A stretch of 64,000 nucleotides of DNA, taken from the NCBI GenBank assembly GCA_016717595.1, contig JADKFE010000027.1, forward strand, positions 1 to 64,000, written 5' to 3'. A program made the position numbers and the translations under genes. Every line of letters starts with the position of its first letter. Positions within the stretch are counted from its first letter, which is position 1. Positions 49,862 to 58,482 of this stretch are shown here, piece by piece. Under the pieces are notes generated by a model. That model worked only from the letters and a program-made list of their open reading frames with translations. It made no database searches and had not been told where the DNA came from. The stretch comes from Deltaproteobacteria bacterium. GTDB taxonomy: Bacteria; Myxococcota_A; UBA796; CAJQPC01.

Positions 49862-50709
49862 TGTGGGCCTGGTTTGTGTTTCTGGCGTGCGACGGCCCCG
49901 CGGACCTCCCTCCGCCAGCGGCGGCGCCGACGCCCCCCGCCGACCGGCCCGGCATACAGACCCCTCCCCTGCCCACGACCTGCCTGCACGGCCTCGATCC
50001 CCAGCTCGCCCAGCGGCTCATGGAGCTAGACACCCTCTCCAGGGCCACGCTGATGGGCGGCGGCTGGAACGGCGCGCGAGAGGCCAAGCTCGGCCAGAGC
50101 CTGCTCCTCACCCTCAAAGGCCGGGTGAACGTGCGGCAAGACGCCCGTGTAGACACCCTGATCACCCGCCTCAACCTGGGCGGCGTCCCGCTGCGGTTTG
50201 AGTACACCGCGCTGGTGATCGATGAGCCCCTGCCCAACGCCTACGCCTTGCCCGGCGGGCGGATCCTCGTGAGTGAGGGCCTGATTCTGCTCGCTGAGGG
50301 AGATGACGACGCCTTGGCCTTCGCCTTGGCCCACGAGCTCGCCCATGTGGAGCTGTACCACAGCGCCGCGGTCTACCAGCGGCTCTGGGCCACCCAAGGT
50401 TGGTCTGAGCCCGCCTGGGGCCCCCTCCTCGCCTTGACTCGCCACGCGACCTCCGCCACCCAAGAGCTTGAGGCCGACCGCCTCGGCGCCGCGCTGGCCC
50501 AGCGCGCGGGCTTCCGCCTCGACGCCGCCGAGGTGCTTCTCGACCGCCTGCCCCCCGCCGCCGACGCCGACCTCACCGACCTCTTCGGCGAAGATCTGCT
50601 CGCGTTGCCGCCGGAGCTGCGCGCCTTGGTGTTGGACGGCTTGGGCACCCACCCCAGCGTCGAGGCCCGGCGCTGCGCGGTGCGCCACGGGCCCACCCTG
50701 CCCCTCTAA
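49858..50709 (+). CDS. M48-family metallopeptidase lipoprotein
   Basis: This 283-residue zinc metallopeptidase has an N-terminal lipobox-like FLACDG, placing it in the envelope. The zinc site is HELAH in LAFALAHELAHVELYH near residue 160, with a third ligand Glu in TQELEADRLGAALAQRAG. The conserved NAYALPGGRILVSEGLI lies just before the active site, as in M48 proteins such as LoiP, BepA and Oma1. These degrade or fold outer membrane proteins, so quality control in the periplasm is the probable role. TPR repeats of BepA are absent. The start is GTG at 49858 or ATG at 49861, overlapping the FHA gene. Confidence 0.9.
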   Translation: MMWAWFVFLACDGPADLPPPAAAPTPPADRPGIQTPPLPTTCLHGLDPQLAQRLMELDTLSRATLMGGGWNGAREAKLGQSLLLTLKGRVNVRQDARVDTLITRLNLGGVPLRFEYTALVIDEPLPNAYALPGGRILVSEGLILLAEGDDDALAFALAHELAHVELYHSAAVYQRLWATQGWSEPAWGPLLALTRHATSATQELEADRLGAALAQRAGFRLDAAEVLLDRLPPAADADLTDLFGEDLLALPPELRALVLDGLGTHPSVEARRCAVRHGPTLPL

Positions 50710-50725
50710 CGCCGGCGCCCGCGCC

Positions 50726-52750
50726 TCACTCTTCAGCGGTGTCAACGGCGGGGACGTCAAGCCAGACCGGCGCGCTCACCGCCCAGCTCGACCCGCGGGC
50801 GACGGCGACGGCGTAGCGCTCCCCAGAGATCTGCGCCTGCGCGCTGAAGAGCTGACCGCTACCGCGCTCTGGCACAAAGGCCTGAACCAGCGCGCCGTCC
50901 ACCCACAGCTCCACGGTGTCCACCTGGGTCTCTCGGCCGCCGTAGAGCTGGACATTCGCGGTGACGATCCCGTCGCCGTCGTCATCATCGCCAAGATCGA
51001 GGAGCAGGAGCGGCCCGCTGCTCGCGCAGGTGCGCGCCGTGGCGAGCCCACGCGTGAGCGAGGCCACTGAAGGGGCGGGGTCGGCGGGATCCACCTGAGT
51101 CCAGGTGAGCGGCCCGACGGGGGCCACCCGCGCGCCGCGCCCGTAGAGCTCAAGGAGCGTAGGCAGCTCGTCCAGGCTGGCCAGACGCAGCCCATCTGGG
51201 GGCATCGCCCAGTCGCCCGGGGGCCCGGCGGCGTTGACCCAGGCGGCGTCCACCACCCCCAGCCGGTTCGGCGTGACCGTGCCCATCGCCGCCACGGCCA
51301 GCCGCTCGGCGTCGAGGCCCTCGGGGTTCACCGCGCCGTGCCCGGCGAGGCGGCTGTTGGCGTCCCAGGGGAAGCTCACCACGGCGCCGACCTGCTCGCC
51401 CTGCGCCTCGGAGCCCGCGACGGCGCGCAGCCGCTCACTCCACCACGGGCTCAGCGTCACCTCGCCGACCTCTCCTTCAGGGGCGAAGACGACGAAGGCC
51501 AAGCCCAAGGCCGCGGCCTCGGCCAAGGCGTCGGCGGGGTCGGTGTGGTCATCCCGCGCGGGGCGAGCGGGCCGGTCCAGATCGAGGGGCACCCACCCCA
51601 AAGAGCTGGGGATCACCCGGCGCAGGAGGACGTCCACGACGGTGTCCCCGCTCACGGTGACCTCACCCTCCCAGGGGTCGTACGCCGGGCCGTGCTCCAC
51701 GCGCACGGTGAACACGCCAGGGCCCACGCCGACGTCTCCGCCCTCGGGGGCCATCGGCACGCGGCGATCCCCCACGGTCACCAAGGCGGGGAGCGCCTCG
51801 CCGGTCTCGCCGTCGATCACCCGCGGTCGCACCCGGCCCGCCTCGCCGGGGAGGAGCGCGAGGCCTTCGCCGATGGGCGTCGGCGCCCCGTCGGCGTGGC
51901 CATCGGCGAGACACACCAGCGTCGCCGCGCCCGGGGGCAAGGCGCTGTCAAACTCCACGGGGAGCCGGGCGAGCGCCGCGCCGTTCACATCGAGCACCCG
52001 CACGTCGTCGCCGATGCACATCCCCGAGGCCCGCGCGCCGTCGGGCCAAGCCTGCTCATGGACATCCGGCCAGAGGCCCACAAACAGCGTGTCGGAGGTG
52101 ATGATGCGCGCGCCGCCGAGGTCAACCGTCTCCTCCGCCGCGCTCACCAGCGCCGTGCCGCTGTGGTAGTAGCCCGCGCCCAAGGCCTCGGTGCTGCGCC
52201 CGCCGTGGACATACAGGGCGGTGGCCCCTTCAGCGGTCAGCGCGTTTGAGCCTGGGGCCAGCCGCCAGGTGAAGCTCGCGGCCTCGCCCTCGGCGCCCTC
52301 GGCGGCCGGCAGACCCCGCAGCGCCTCGGTCACCCCCTCCACACGCAAGAACGCGCCGCCCTCGTCTACGCCGGCCTCCCAGGCCTCGGGGCGCACGGCG
52401 AGGCCGTTCACCAGGGGGATCAGCTCAAAGAGCCGGTCGTTCCAGCCGGGCACCGCGGCGTCTACGACGGTGAGCCCAGGGCCGCCGACGATCGAGAGCG
52501 ACTCCCCGGGCTGGCGCACGATCACCGAGAGCTGGCTGTTCTGCATCAGCCAGTCCCAGGTGCGGCCCTCGCTCGACCGGGGCAGCTCATCCGCGCAGCC
52601 CACGGGCTTGATCCGGACCTCGTCCTCCCCCAGCTCAACGAGGGGCTCGCAGGTGCGGGCGTATCCATCGTACGGCGAGATGATGGTGCCCGGCGGCGCG
52701 CAGCCACCGAGCACACACAAGCAGACGCCAAGACGACGGGGGGTGATCAT
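50726..52750 (-). CDS. Lipoprotein with a degenerate PHP/CehA-McbA-type domain
   Basis: The 674-residue protein has a signal peptide with lipobox-like LGGCAPP. A beta-rich first half (residues 30-350) includes a carboxypeptidase-regulatory-like segment (RPRVIDGETGEALPALVTVG). The second half resembles CehA/McbA-type PHP metallohydrolases: the strand LGWVPLDLDRPARPARDDHT, a GHGAVNPEGL segment, and the characteristic end RTCASSGPLLLLDLGDDDDGD followed by VDTVELWVDGALV. The PHP metal ligands are lost: the usual DLHVHS reads DLDRPA, and the TDHN segment reads APEGEV. It is therefore likely inactive as a hydrolase. ATG at 52750 overlaps no coding; it follows the neighbouring lipoprotein stop by 11 bases. 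Confidence 0.65.
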   Translation of the reverse strand: MITPRRLGVCLCVLGGCAPPGTIISPYDGYARTCEPLVELGEDEVRIKPVGCADELPRSSEGRTWDWLMQNSQLSVIVRQPGESLSIVGGPGLTVVDAAVPGWNDRLFELIPLVNGLAVRPEAWEAGVDEGGAFLRVEGVTEALRGLPAAEGAEGEAASFTWRLAPGSNALTAEGATALYVHGGRSTEALGAGYYHSGTALVSAAEETVDLGGARIITSDTLFVGLWPDVHEQAWPDGARASGMCIGDDVRVLDVNGAALARLPVEFDSALPPGAATLVCLADGHADGAPTPIGEGLALLPGEAGRVRPRVIDGETGEALPALVTVGDRRVPMAPEGGDVGVGPGVFTVRVEHGPAYDPWEGEVTVSGDTVVDVLLRRVIPSSLGWVPLDLDRPARPARDDHTDPADALAEAAALGLAFVVFAPEGEVGEVTLSPWWSERLRAVAGSEAQGEQVGAVVSFPWDANSRLAGHGAVNPEGLDAERLAVAAMGTVTPNRLGVVDAAWVNAAGPPGDWAMPPDGLRLASLDELPTLLELYGRGARVAPVGPLTWTQVDPADPAPSVASLTRGLATARTCASSGPLLLLDLGDDDDGDGIVTANVQLYGGRETQVDTVELWVDGALVQAFVPERGSGQLFSAQAQISGERYAVAVARGSSWAVSAPVWLDVPAVDTAEE

Positions 52751-52761
52751 GCCGCAGTATG

Positions 52762-53559
52762 TCACTTCTGCGGAGGGCCGGCTTTGACCTCATCGGCGAA
52801 GAGCACCGAGGTGGCCGAGAGCCGCACCTGCTTGGACCAGGTCGGCGCGTCGGGCGCCATGTCCATGTACTTCCAGGTGCGGGTCTCGCCGGGCTTGACC
52901 GGCACCTTAAACTCCTCCTCGATGGGGAGGTTGCCCGGCCCGTTGGGGGCGACCAGCGGCCAGCGCTTCGTGGCCACGGCGCGGCCATCGGCGTCCAAGA
53001 AGTCGATCTTCATGTTGAGCACGTTGATCGTGCGGCCGGTGTTGTTCGTGACGTCGGCGGTGAACAACAGGCCGTCGAGGGGGCCGTCGGGGTTCTCGGC
53101 GAGGTTCGTGGGCTCCATCTCGACGGCGCCGATGACGAGCGTGTCGCGGAACTCAGAGAGCTTCAAGCGCCCGCGGGCCTCGGTCATGCGCGCCTTGTCG
53201 CCGCGGGGGTACTCGTCGAGGAACTTCTGCCAGGCCTCTTGGGTGTTCGTGTCTTCAGCCCAGCGGAAGAGCAGGCCCTCACGCTCGGAGAGGATGTCGT
53301 CGCGCATCTTGGCGTCGCTGCCCTCGGGGAACTTGGCGAGGTAGGCGTCGTAGCCCTCAAGGGTCTTGAGCTCACGGGCCTTCGCCGCGTAGAGCTCCTC
53401 CAAGCGCAGCTTCGCTAAGGTGATGCTGCCGCTGGAGGGGTTCTCGGCGATGAACTTCTCATACGCCTCGACGGTGTCCTCTTTCTGCACGTCGGTGAAG
53501 GAGGGCCCGCAGCCCGCCAAGAGGAGCCCCAACAACAGGGTAGACCGAATCACGCTCAC
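52762..53559 (-). CDS. Predicted lipoprotein with helical-repeat N-terminus and beta-sandwich C-terminus
   Basis: This 265-residue lipoprotein has a signal peptide and lipobox LLAGCGPS. Residues 25-140 are predicted helical with TPR/HAT-like units (DTVEAYEKFIAENPSS, TLEGYDAYLAKFPEGS, NTQEAWQKFLDEYPRG). Three similar units occur, each with a conserved [A/G]Y or AW before [KL]F and a terminal P. Residues 150-250 form a likely beta sandwich (VTNNTGRTINVLNMKIDFLD, then PVKPGETRTWKYMDM), resembling FxLYD/late-embryogenesis-like domains that follow TNNTG. The function is not known. It precedes the degenerate PHP lipoprotein gene on the same strand. Confidence 0.78.
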   Translation of the reverse strand: MSVIRSTLLLGLLLAGCGPSFTDVQKEDTVEAYEKFIAENPSSGSITLAKLRLEELYAAKARELKTLEGYDAYLAKFPEGSDAKMRDDILSEREGLLFRWAEDTNTQEAWQKFLDEYPRGDKARMTEARGRLKLSEFRDTLVIGAVEMEPTNLAENPDGPLDGLLFTADVTNNTGRTINVLNMKIDFLDADGRAVATKRWPLVAPNGPGNLPIEEEFKVPVKPGETRTWKYMDMAPDAPTWSKQVRLSATSVLFADEVKAGPPQK

Positions 53560-53605
53560 CTCCTTGGTATGGAAGCTGGGCTTTTAGCACAACACGACGG
53601 GATTG

Positions 53606-54364
53606 TCAGGCGCCCCAGCCGATCTCGGTGATGAGCGCTGAGGCCGCCAAGAGCCCCGAGACCTCGCCGAGCTGCTGCGCCGCGCCGAGCACGTCGCCGG
53701 TGACCCCGCCGATCTGGCGCCGGGCCAAAGCCCCCATCAACCCGGCGCTCACCAAGGCCAGCCCCAGGGCCGCGAGGCCAAAGCGCCCGCTCACCCCCAC
53801 CGCCAAGGCCGCCGCGAACACGACGCCCAGAAGCGCCGGCCGCGTGAGCTTGACCCCGGCGAGGGCGGCGGCGAGGCCGTCTTGCCGGGCCGCCGGGGCC
53901 ATGGCCAAGAGCAGCACCATCGCCGCGCGGCTCGTCGCGTGAACCGCGGGCAACACCAACAGCGCGACCTCCGCGGGCAGAACGCTCAGCGCTGAGGCGC
54001 GGGCGACGAAGGCCCCGACGATGGCGAGCACGCCATAGGTGCCTTGGCGAGAGTCCTTTAAGATTCGCAGCTTGGCCTCAACGTCCCACCCACCGCCGAA
54101 GGCATCCGCCACGTCCCCCAGCCCGTCCTCATGCAGGGCCCCGGTGAACATCACCTGAACCATCAAGGCCATCACCGCCGACGCGAGCCCCGGCAGGCCC
54201 AAAAACAGGCCCAAGGCGAACACCGCCGCCGTGACCAGGCCGATGAGCGCGCCCACCGCCGGGAAGCTCGCCGTGCTGGCGCCCAAGTCCTCCGCGCTCG
54301 CTTGGCCCTCGAGCCGCACCGGCAGCCGGGTCAAGAAGATGAGCGCGAGGGCGAGGCGCCGCAC
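53606..54364 (-). CDS. cobS: Adenosylcobinamide-GDP ribazoletransferase (CobS)
   Basis: CobS joins adenosylcobinamide-GDP to alpha-ribazole, the last step of cobalamin nucleotide loop assembly, at the inner membrane. The 252-residue protein has the signature GALHEDGLGDVADAFGGG near residue 80, with the acidic residues of the active site, then KDSRQGTYGVLA. About six hydrophobic helices follow. Its start is GTG at 54364 with GAGG, 6 bases from the stop of the upstream small lipoprotein gene. CobQ-like protein at 21935-23191 and the B12-binding radical SAM enzyme at 1111-4272 are other signs of cobalamin biology in this window, but no cobC, cobT or cobU is adjacent. Confidence 0.93.
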   Translation of the reverse strand: MRRLALALIFLTRLPVRLEGQASAEDLGASTASFPAVGALIGLVTAAVFALGLFLGLPGLASAVMALMVQVMFTGALHEDGLGDVADAFGGGWDVEAKLRILKDSRQGTYGVLAIVGAFVARASALSVLPAEVALLVLPAVHATSRAAMVLLLAMAPAARQDGLAAALAGVKLTRPALLGVVFAAALAVGVSGRFGLAALGLALVSAGLMGALARRQIGGVTGDVLGAAQQLGEVSGLLAASALITEIGWGA

Positions 54365-54369
54365 AGGCC

Positions 54370-54654
54370 TCAGAGCCCCGTGTCGCCCGCCGCGCAGGCG
54401 TAGCCGTCTTCAGCGTCTTCAGTCTGCTGCTCATCCAGGGCGACCACACAGGCGTCTTGCAGCTCAGGGTCGGCGTTCTCGTAGGTGACCCGGAGCGTCT
54501 CGCAGTCGTAGCCGGGTCGGGCGTCATCGGAGTGGCAGTCGCAGATGTAATCGACGTACTCATCACAAGGCGTCGCGGGCTCACACGCGGTGAGCGTCGA
54601 GATGAGCGCGACGGAGGAGAGCAGCGGGGCGAGGGTCAGGACGAACCGCGTCAT
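54370..54654 (-). CDS. Small cysteine-rich lipoprotein
   Basis: This 94-residue lipoprotein has signal peptide RFVLTLAPLLSSVALISTLTAC, lipobox LTAC. The mature part of about 70 residues has five more cysteines (PCDEYVDYICDCHSDDARP, DCETLR, DACVV, YACAAGD) and is acidic. It resembles short envelope lipoproteins with disulfide knots found in Myxococcota; I do not know a function. ATG at 54654 has GAAGG upstream, better than an in-frame start at 54678. The stop lies six bases before the cobS start, so the two genes may be co-transcribed. Confidence 0.72.
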   Translation of the reverse strand: MTRFVLTLAPLLSSVALISTLTACEPATPCDEYVDYICDCHSDDARPGYDCETLRVTYENADPELQDACVVALDEQQTEDAEDGYACAAGDTGL

Positions 54655-54717
54655 GGCGCACCTTCGGTTGAGGGACACGTTAAACGCACCCTATCCGGGT
54701 TCATTCGTGAGGTCAGC

Positions 54718-55500
54718 ATGACAGACCGTTTTGATGGCCAAGTGGTCGTGATCACCGGCGCCACGTCCGGCATCGGCCTCGCCGCCGCCCGCGCGTTTAA
54801 GGCCTCGGGCGCCACCGTCATCGGCACCGGGCGCGATCAGGCCCGGCTGATGGCCTTGGGCCAAGAGGTTGACCTCGCGTTGAGCCTCGACGTCACCGAC
54901 CCCTCCTCTGTGGAGATCGCCGCCGCCGCCGCCCTCGATCGCCACGGCAAGATCGACGTGCTGGTCAACAACGCCGGGGTGGGCCTGTTCAAGCCTTGGG
55001 ACGAGACAAACATTGAGGATCTCTCGACGATCTTGGACGTGAACCTCCTCGGCGTGGCCCGGGTGACCCAAGCCGTCTTGCCGAGCATGGTGACGGCCGG
55101 GCGTGGCGTCATCGTGAACGTCGCGTCCGTGGCCGGTCGCCGGGCTTACCCCCGCCACACGGCCTACTGCGCGTCCAAACACGCGCTCATCGGCTGGTCT
55201 GAAGCCCTTCGCCTAGACCTAGAGGGCAGCGGCGTAGACGTCGTCATCGTGAACCCGCCCGCCGTGGAGACGCCGTTCTTTGAGCACGCCGGGTACTTCA
55301 CCTTCGCCGCGGATCACCCCGGCTTACGCCTGATGACCGCGGAGGAGGCCGCCCAAGGCATCGTCGCCGCCGCCAGCCAGCGCCCGCGGCAGGTCACCCT
55401 CGGCGCGCGGGCGAAGCTGCTCATGGCGGCGTCAACCTTCGCGCCTGAGCTGCTCGACGGCCTTCGCCGCCGCGCCGGGAAGCTCAAGCGCCGGGCCTGA
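54718..55500 (+). CDS. Short-chain dehydrogenase/reductase (SDR)
   Basis: This is a classical SDR of 260 residues. The cofactor motif is TGATSGIG near residue 13, followed by GTGRDQARL after beta-2 with a basic residue suggesting NADP, NNAGVGLFK, catalytic Ser in NVASVAGRRA and YCASK. The C-terminal AAASQRPRQVTLGARAKLL with basic residues is seen in SDRs of the DltE/short reductase class that may sit near the membrane. The substrate is unknown. ATG at 54718 is preceded by GAGG. It is divergent from the small lipoprotein gene, with a 63-base gap containing both promoters. Confidence 0.88.
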   Translation: MTDRFDGQVVVITGATSGIGLAAARAFKASGATVIGTGRDQARLMALGQEVDLALSLDVTDPSSVEIAAAAALDRHGKIDVLVNNAGVGLFKPWDETNIEDLSTILDVNLLGVARVTQAVLPSMVTAGRGVIVNVASVAGRRAYPRHTAYCASKHALIGWSEALRLDLEGSGVDVVIVNPPAVETPFFEHAGYFTFAADHPGLRLMTAEEAAQGIVAAASQRPRQVTLGARAKLLMAASTFAPELLDGLRRRAGKLKRRA

Positions 55501-55503
55501 GGC

Positions 55504-56106
55504 TCAGGACGCCATCGCCGCCGTGGCCGCGAGGTCATCGGGGATCCAGCTTCGCCACTCCGGCGGCAGGCTCGCGCTGCGGGTGAACGCGAGGCGCATG
55601 AGCTGGTGCTCGTCGGGGCGGCGCGGCAAGGCCCGCAGGGTGAGCCCGGCCTGCTCCGGCGTGCGCGCGCCCTTGAGGCGGTTGCACTTCGCGCAGGCCG
55701 TCACCGTGTTCTCCCAGCTCGTCACCGGCACCCGCAGGCCCGACCACGGCAAGACCACCTCTCCGGCCACGGACTGCGCCCGGGGCACGACGTGGTCCAC
55801 GGTCAGCTCCTCCCACTGCGTCCGCCCGTTGCGAGAGCGGGGCCGAGCGCCACAATACTGGCAGACCGCGCCGTCTCGGGCGATCACGTTGATGCGCGAG
55901 TACGGCGCCACGCCCCGGCTGCGGGTGTAGCGCTGCTGCACGACCACCGCCGGCCAGGGCAGATTGAGCTGGGTGGAGCGGATGATCTGGCCGGCGTAGG
56001 CCGCGACGACCTGCACCTTCTTGTCGAGCACGAGCCCCACCGCCTTCTGCCAGTCCACGACACGAAGGGGCGTATAGTCAGCGTTCAGCAGCAGGACATC
56101 GGTCAT
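55504..56106 (-). CDS. HNH endonuclease family protein
   Basis: This 200-residue protein has an N-terminal domain common to standalone bacterial HNH proteins (VLLLNADYTPLRVVDWQKAV). Its HNH nuclease core has CQYCGARPRSRNGR near residue 90, DHVVPRAQS and SWENTVTACAKCNRLKG. The four cysteines for the structural zinc and the His/Asn/His of the active site are visible. Members are widespread single-gene proteins of unknown biological role, probably cutting DNA in repair or defence. It is convergent with the SDR gene and its stop is only four bases from the SDR stop. ATG at 56106 follows a GAGG. Confidence 0.88.
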   Translation of the reverse strand: MTDVLLLNADYTPLRVVDWQKAVGLVLDKKVQVVAAYAGQIIRSTQLNLPWPAVVVQQRYTRSRGVAPYSRINVIARDGAVCQYCGARPRSRNGRTQWEELTVDHVVPRAQSVAGEVVLPWSGLRVPVTSWENTVTACAKCNRLKGARTPEQAGLTLRALPRRPDEHQLMRLAFTRSASLPPEWRSWIPDDLAATAAMAS

Positions 56107-56207
56107 CGAGCCCTCCTCGCCTACAGCATAGTGCAGGGAGGAAGGGCTTCGTGCGCTGCCCCAGGATCGTCACACGACCCCGGGGCGCGCCGCGCTCAAC
56201 GACCGCC

Positions 56208-57458
56208 TCACTTCACGAAGTCATCCGTGGAGTCGGGCACGACCTTGTAGGTCTCAAAGCCGTAGAAGACGTGGCCGGTGACCGTGGCGTAGTCGGCGTT
56301 CGCGAAGCCGCCGACGTCGACGAACAGGTCGTCGAGGTTGAGGCCAAAGTTGGTGGCGACCTCGCCGTAGTCACCCTCAGCGCCGAGCTCAACGAAGGCC
56401 AGGCGCACCTCAACGCCCTCGTAAGGCTCCCAGTCCGACGGGGGCGAGGTCAGCTCCGTCGCCTCGGGCACCTCCCCCGTGCCGGTGACGGTGATGTCTT
56501 TGGCGACGAGCTCGGTGAGGTCGTAGTACTCGTCCACGGAGCCCTTGATGGTGACCTCGTCGCCGAGCTTGGGCACCGTGCCCGACCAGGAGTTGCCCAG
56601 GTAGACGTAGACGCCGTTGTTGGGGCCCGCGGCGTCGGCGATGAAGAAGCCCTTGCCGTCGGGGGTAAGCGCCGAGGTGACCACGGCGCGCTCGACGGTG
56701 GCCGAGCTGCCATCGGCGACCACGCCCGTCTGGATGTCGGAGATCGGCACCGGCGCGCTGCCCTCACCGGCGACGTAGCCCTCTAGATCGGCCTCGGTGC
56801 GGGGGTAGACGCCCCAGGTCTCGTAGGAGTAGCCGAGCTGGCCGATGACGTTCGTGTAGGTCGCGCCGAGCTCGGTGGAGAAGTTGAAGAAGACGTTGTC
56901 CATGGCGAGGCCGCTCGCCAAGGTCACCGCGCCGTAGCTGTCGATGTCGGAGGTGACCTCATCGCCGCCGATGCTGATGAGCGAGGACTCCCAGACCTCC
57001 CAGTCGGTGACGGAGGAGGGATCCACCGAGTCCACGGTGACCTCGCCGGAGCCGGTGATCTGGATCGCCGAGACGTCGGAGACGGTCAGCTCGGTCCAGT
57101 CGAAGAACTCGACCAGCTCGCCGGTGACCTCCATCTCGTCGCCCACCTCAAAGAACAGGCCCTCCGCGCCCGCGGGCAAGAAGACGTAGAGGCCGTTGTT
57201 CTCGCCGCCGCCGGGGGTCTGGATGAAGAAGCCGTCGGCCTTGTAGGTGAGCGGCGAGGTGACGATCACCCCGGAGAGCGTGACGTTCGCGCCCTCGCCC
57301 AGGGCTTTGGCCTCGGCGATCGTGATGCCGTCGCCGCCGCCGCCGGTGTCATCGCCGCTGTCTCCGGTGTCGTCAACACCGTCGCTGGCGTCGTCTTTGG
57401 GGATCACGGGGCACGCCGTGAGGAGCGCGAGGGAGGTCACCAAGAGGGCGCGATACAT
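56208..57458 (-). CDS. Lipoprotein with repeated OB-fold-like domains
   Basis: The 416-residue lipoprotein has signal peptide RALLVTSLALLTACP, lipobox LTAC, and an Asp/Gly/Thr-rich linker typical of this genome (DDTGDSGDDTGGGGDG). The body contains three tandem OB-fold-like modules of the kind attached to secreted nucleases (YhcR-type). Each starts near VTLSGVIVTSPL or VERAVVTSAL and contains a KADGFFIQ/KGFFIADAAG strand, GDEMEVTGELVEFF/GDEVTIKGSVDEYY and SDWE-type junctions. No nuclease domain is attached, so it may bind nucleic acid or sugar outside the cell. ATG at 57458 follows AAGGAGA. Confidence 0.82.
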   Translation of the reverse strand: MYRALLVTSLALLTACPVIPKDDASDGVDDTGDSGDDTGGGGDGITIAEAKALGEGANVTLSGVIVTSPLTYKADGFFIQTPGGGENNGLYVFLPAGAEGLFFEVGDEMEVTGELVEFFDWTELTVSDVSAIQITGSGEVTVDSVDPSSVTDWEVWESSLISIGGDEVTSDIDSYGAVTLASGLAMDNVFFNFSTELGATYTNVIGQLGYSYETWGVYPRTEADLEGYVAGEGSAPVPISDIQTGVVADGSSATVERAVVTSALTPDGKGFFIADAAGPNNGVYVYLGNSWSGTVPKLGDEVTIKGSVDEYYDLTELVAKDITVTGTGEVPEATELTSPPSDWEPYEGVEVRLAFVELGAEGDYGEVATNFGLNLDDLFVDVGGFANADYATVTGHVFYGFETYKVVPDSTDDFVK

Positions 57459-57545
57459 TGAGGTCTCCTTGTGCGGATGCCGTGATGCGGTCACTTAGGG
57501 ACACGCATCTACACGGACCTATCGCCGACCGCAAGCGACAATGGA

Positions 57546-58482
57546 GTGGCATTGGCAACCGACCTCGCGATCTCAGTGACCGGGCTCACCCGGCGGTTCG
57601 GCGCCCGGGTGGCCGTCCAGAGCCTCGATCTCAGCGTGCCCGCGGGCACCGTGTACGGCTTCTTGGGGCCCAACGGCTCGGGCAAGACCACGGCGATTCG
57701 TTGCATGCTGGGCCTGCTTCGGGCCGACGCGGGCAAGGTCTCGATCTTTGGGGAGTCGGATCCCGTGCGGCGGCTAGATGGCGTCGGCGCCATCATCGAG
57801 ACCCCGCGGTTCTACGCTTGGCTCAGCGGCCGGGCGAACCTGGAGATCTGCGAGGCCTACCTGCCTGAGCACCGCCACGGCCAGATCGACGAGGCCCTGG
57901 AGCGTGTGGGCTTGTTGAGCCGGGCCCATGACAAGGTCTCGGGGTACAGCTTGGGCATGCAGCAGCGTCTGGGCATCGCCCGGGCGCTCTTGGGCCGGCC
58001 GCGCCTGCTGGTGCTCGATGAGCCGACCAACGGCTTAGATCCCCAAGGAATGCGCGACGTGCGTGAGCTGATCCGCCGCTTGGCCCAAGAGGGCATGACG
58101 GTGTTCATCAGCTCGCACCTGCTCAGCGAGATTCAGGCCGTCGCCGACACCGTCGGCATCGTGCTCAAGGGCCGCCGTGTGGCTGAGGGCCGGGTGAGTG
58201 AGCTGCTGCGGGCGTCCGCCGGGGACTCCGGCGCGGTGGAGATCGAGCTCGGCGGCCCGGATCTGAACGCCATCCGCCGTGAGGTGGCCACCCTCGACGG
58301 CGTCTCCGTGCTCCCCAGAGACCGACCCCACCCGGGTGCTCGTGCGCAGCGAGCGCCTGCCCGCGAGCGAGCTCAACCGCGCCTTGGTCAGCCAAGGCGT
58401 GGCGCTGGACGCCTTGAGCGTGCGCGCCGCGAGCTTAGAGAGCCTGTTCTTGAGCCTGACCGAGAGTGAGGAGGTGCAGTGA
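57546..58482 (+). CDS. ABC transporter ATP-binding protein, frameshifted near the C-terminus
   Basis: This is the ATPase of an ABC-2 type exporter. Walker A GPNGSGKTTAIRC is near residue 41, Q-loop IETPRFYAWLSG, signature GYSLGMQQRLGIARALLG, Walker B LLVLDEPTNGLDP and the H-loop ISSHLL. All are intact. After GVSVLP the frame breaks at a CCCC run (58313-58316). Reading on in the first frame gives an Arg/Ala-rich tail to 58469. Removing one C gives TDPTRVLVRSERLPASELNR and a normal family C-terminus ending in ESEEVQ at 58482, four bases into the permease gene. The +1 frameshift is likely real or a base error. The start is GTG at 57546 or TTG at 57552, the latter better placed after GGAG. Confidence 0.85.
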
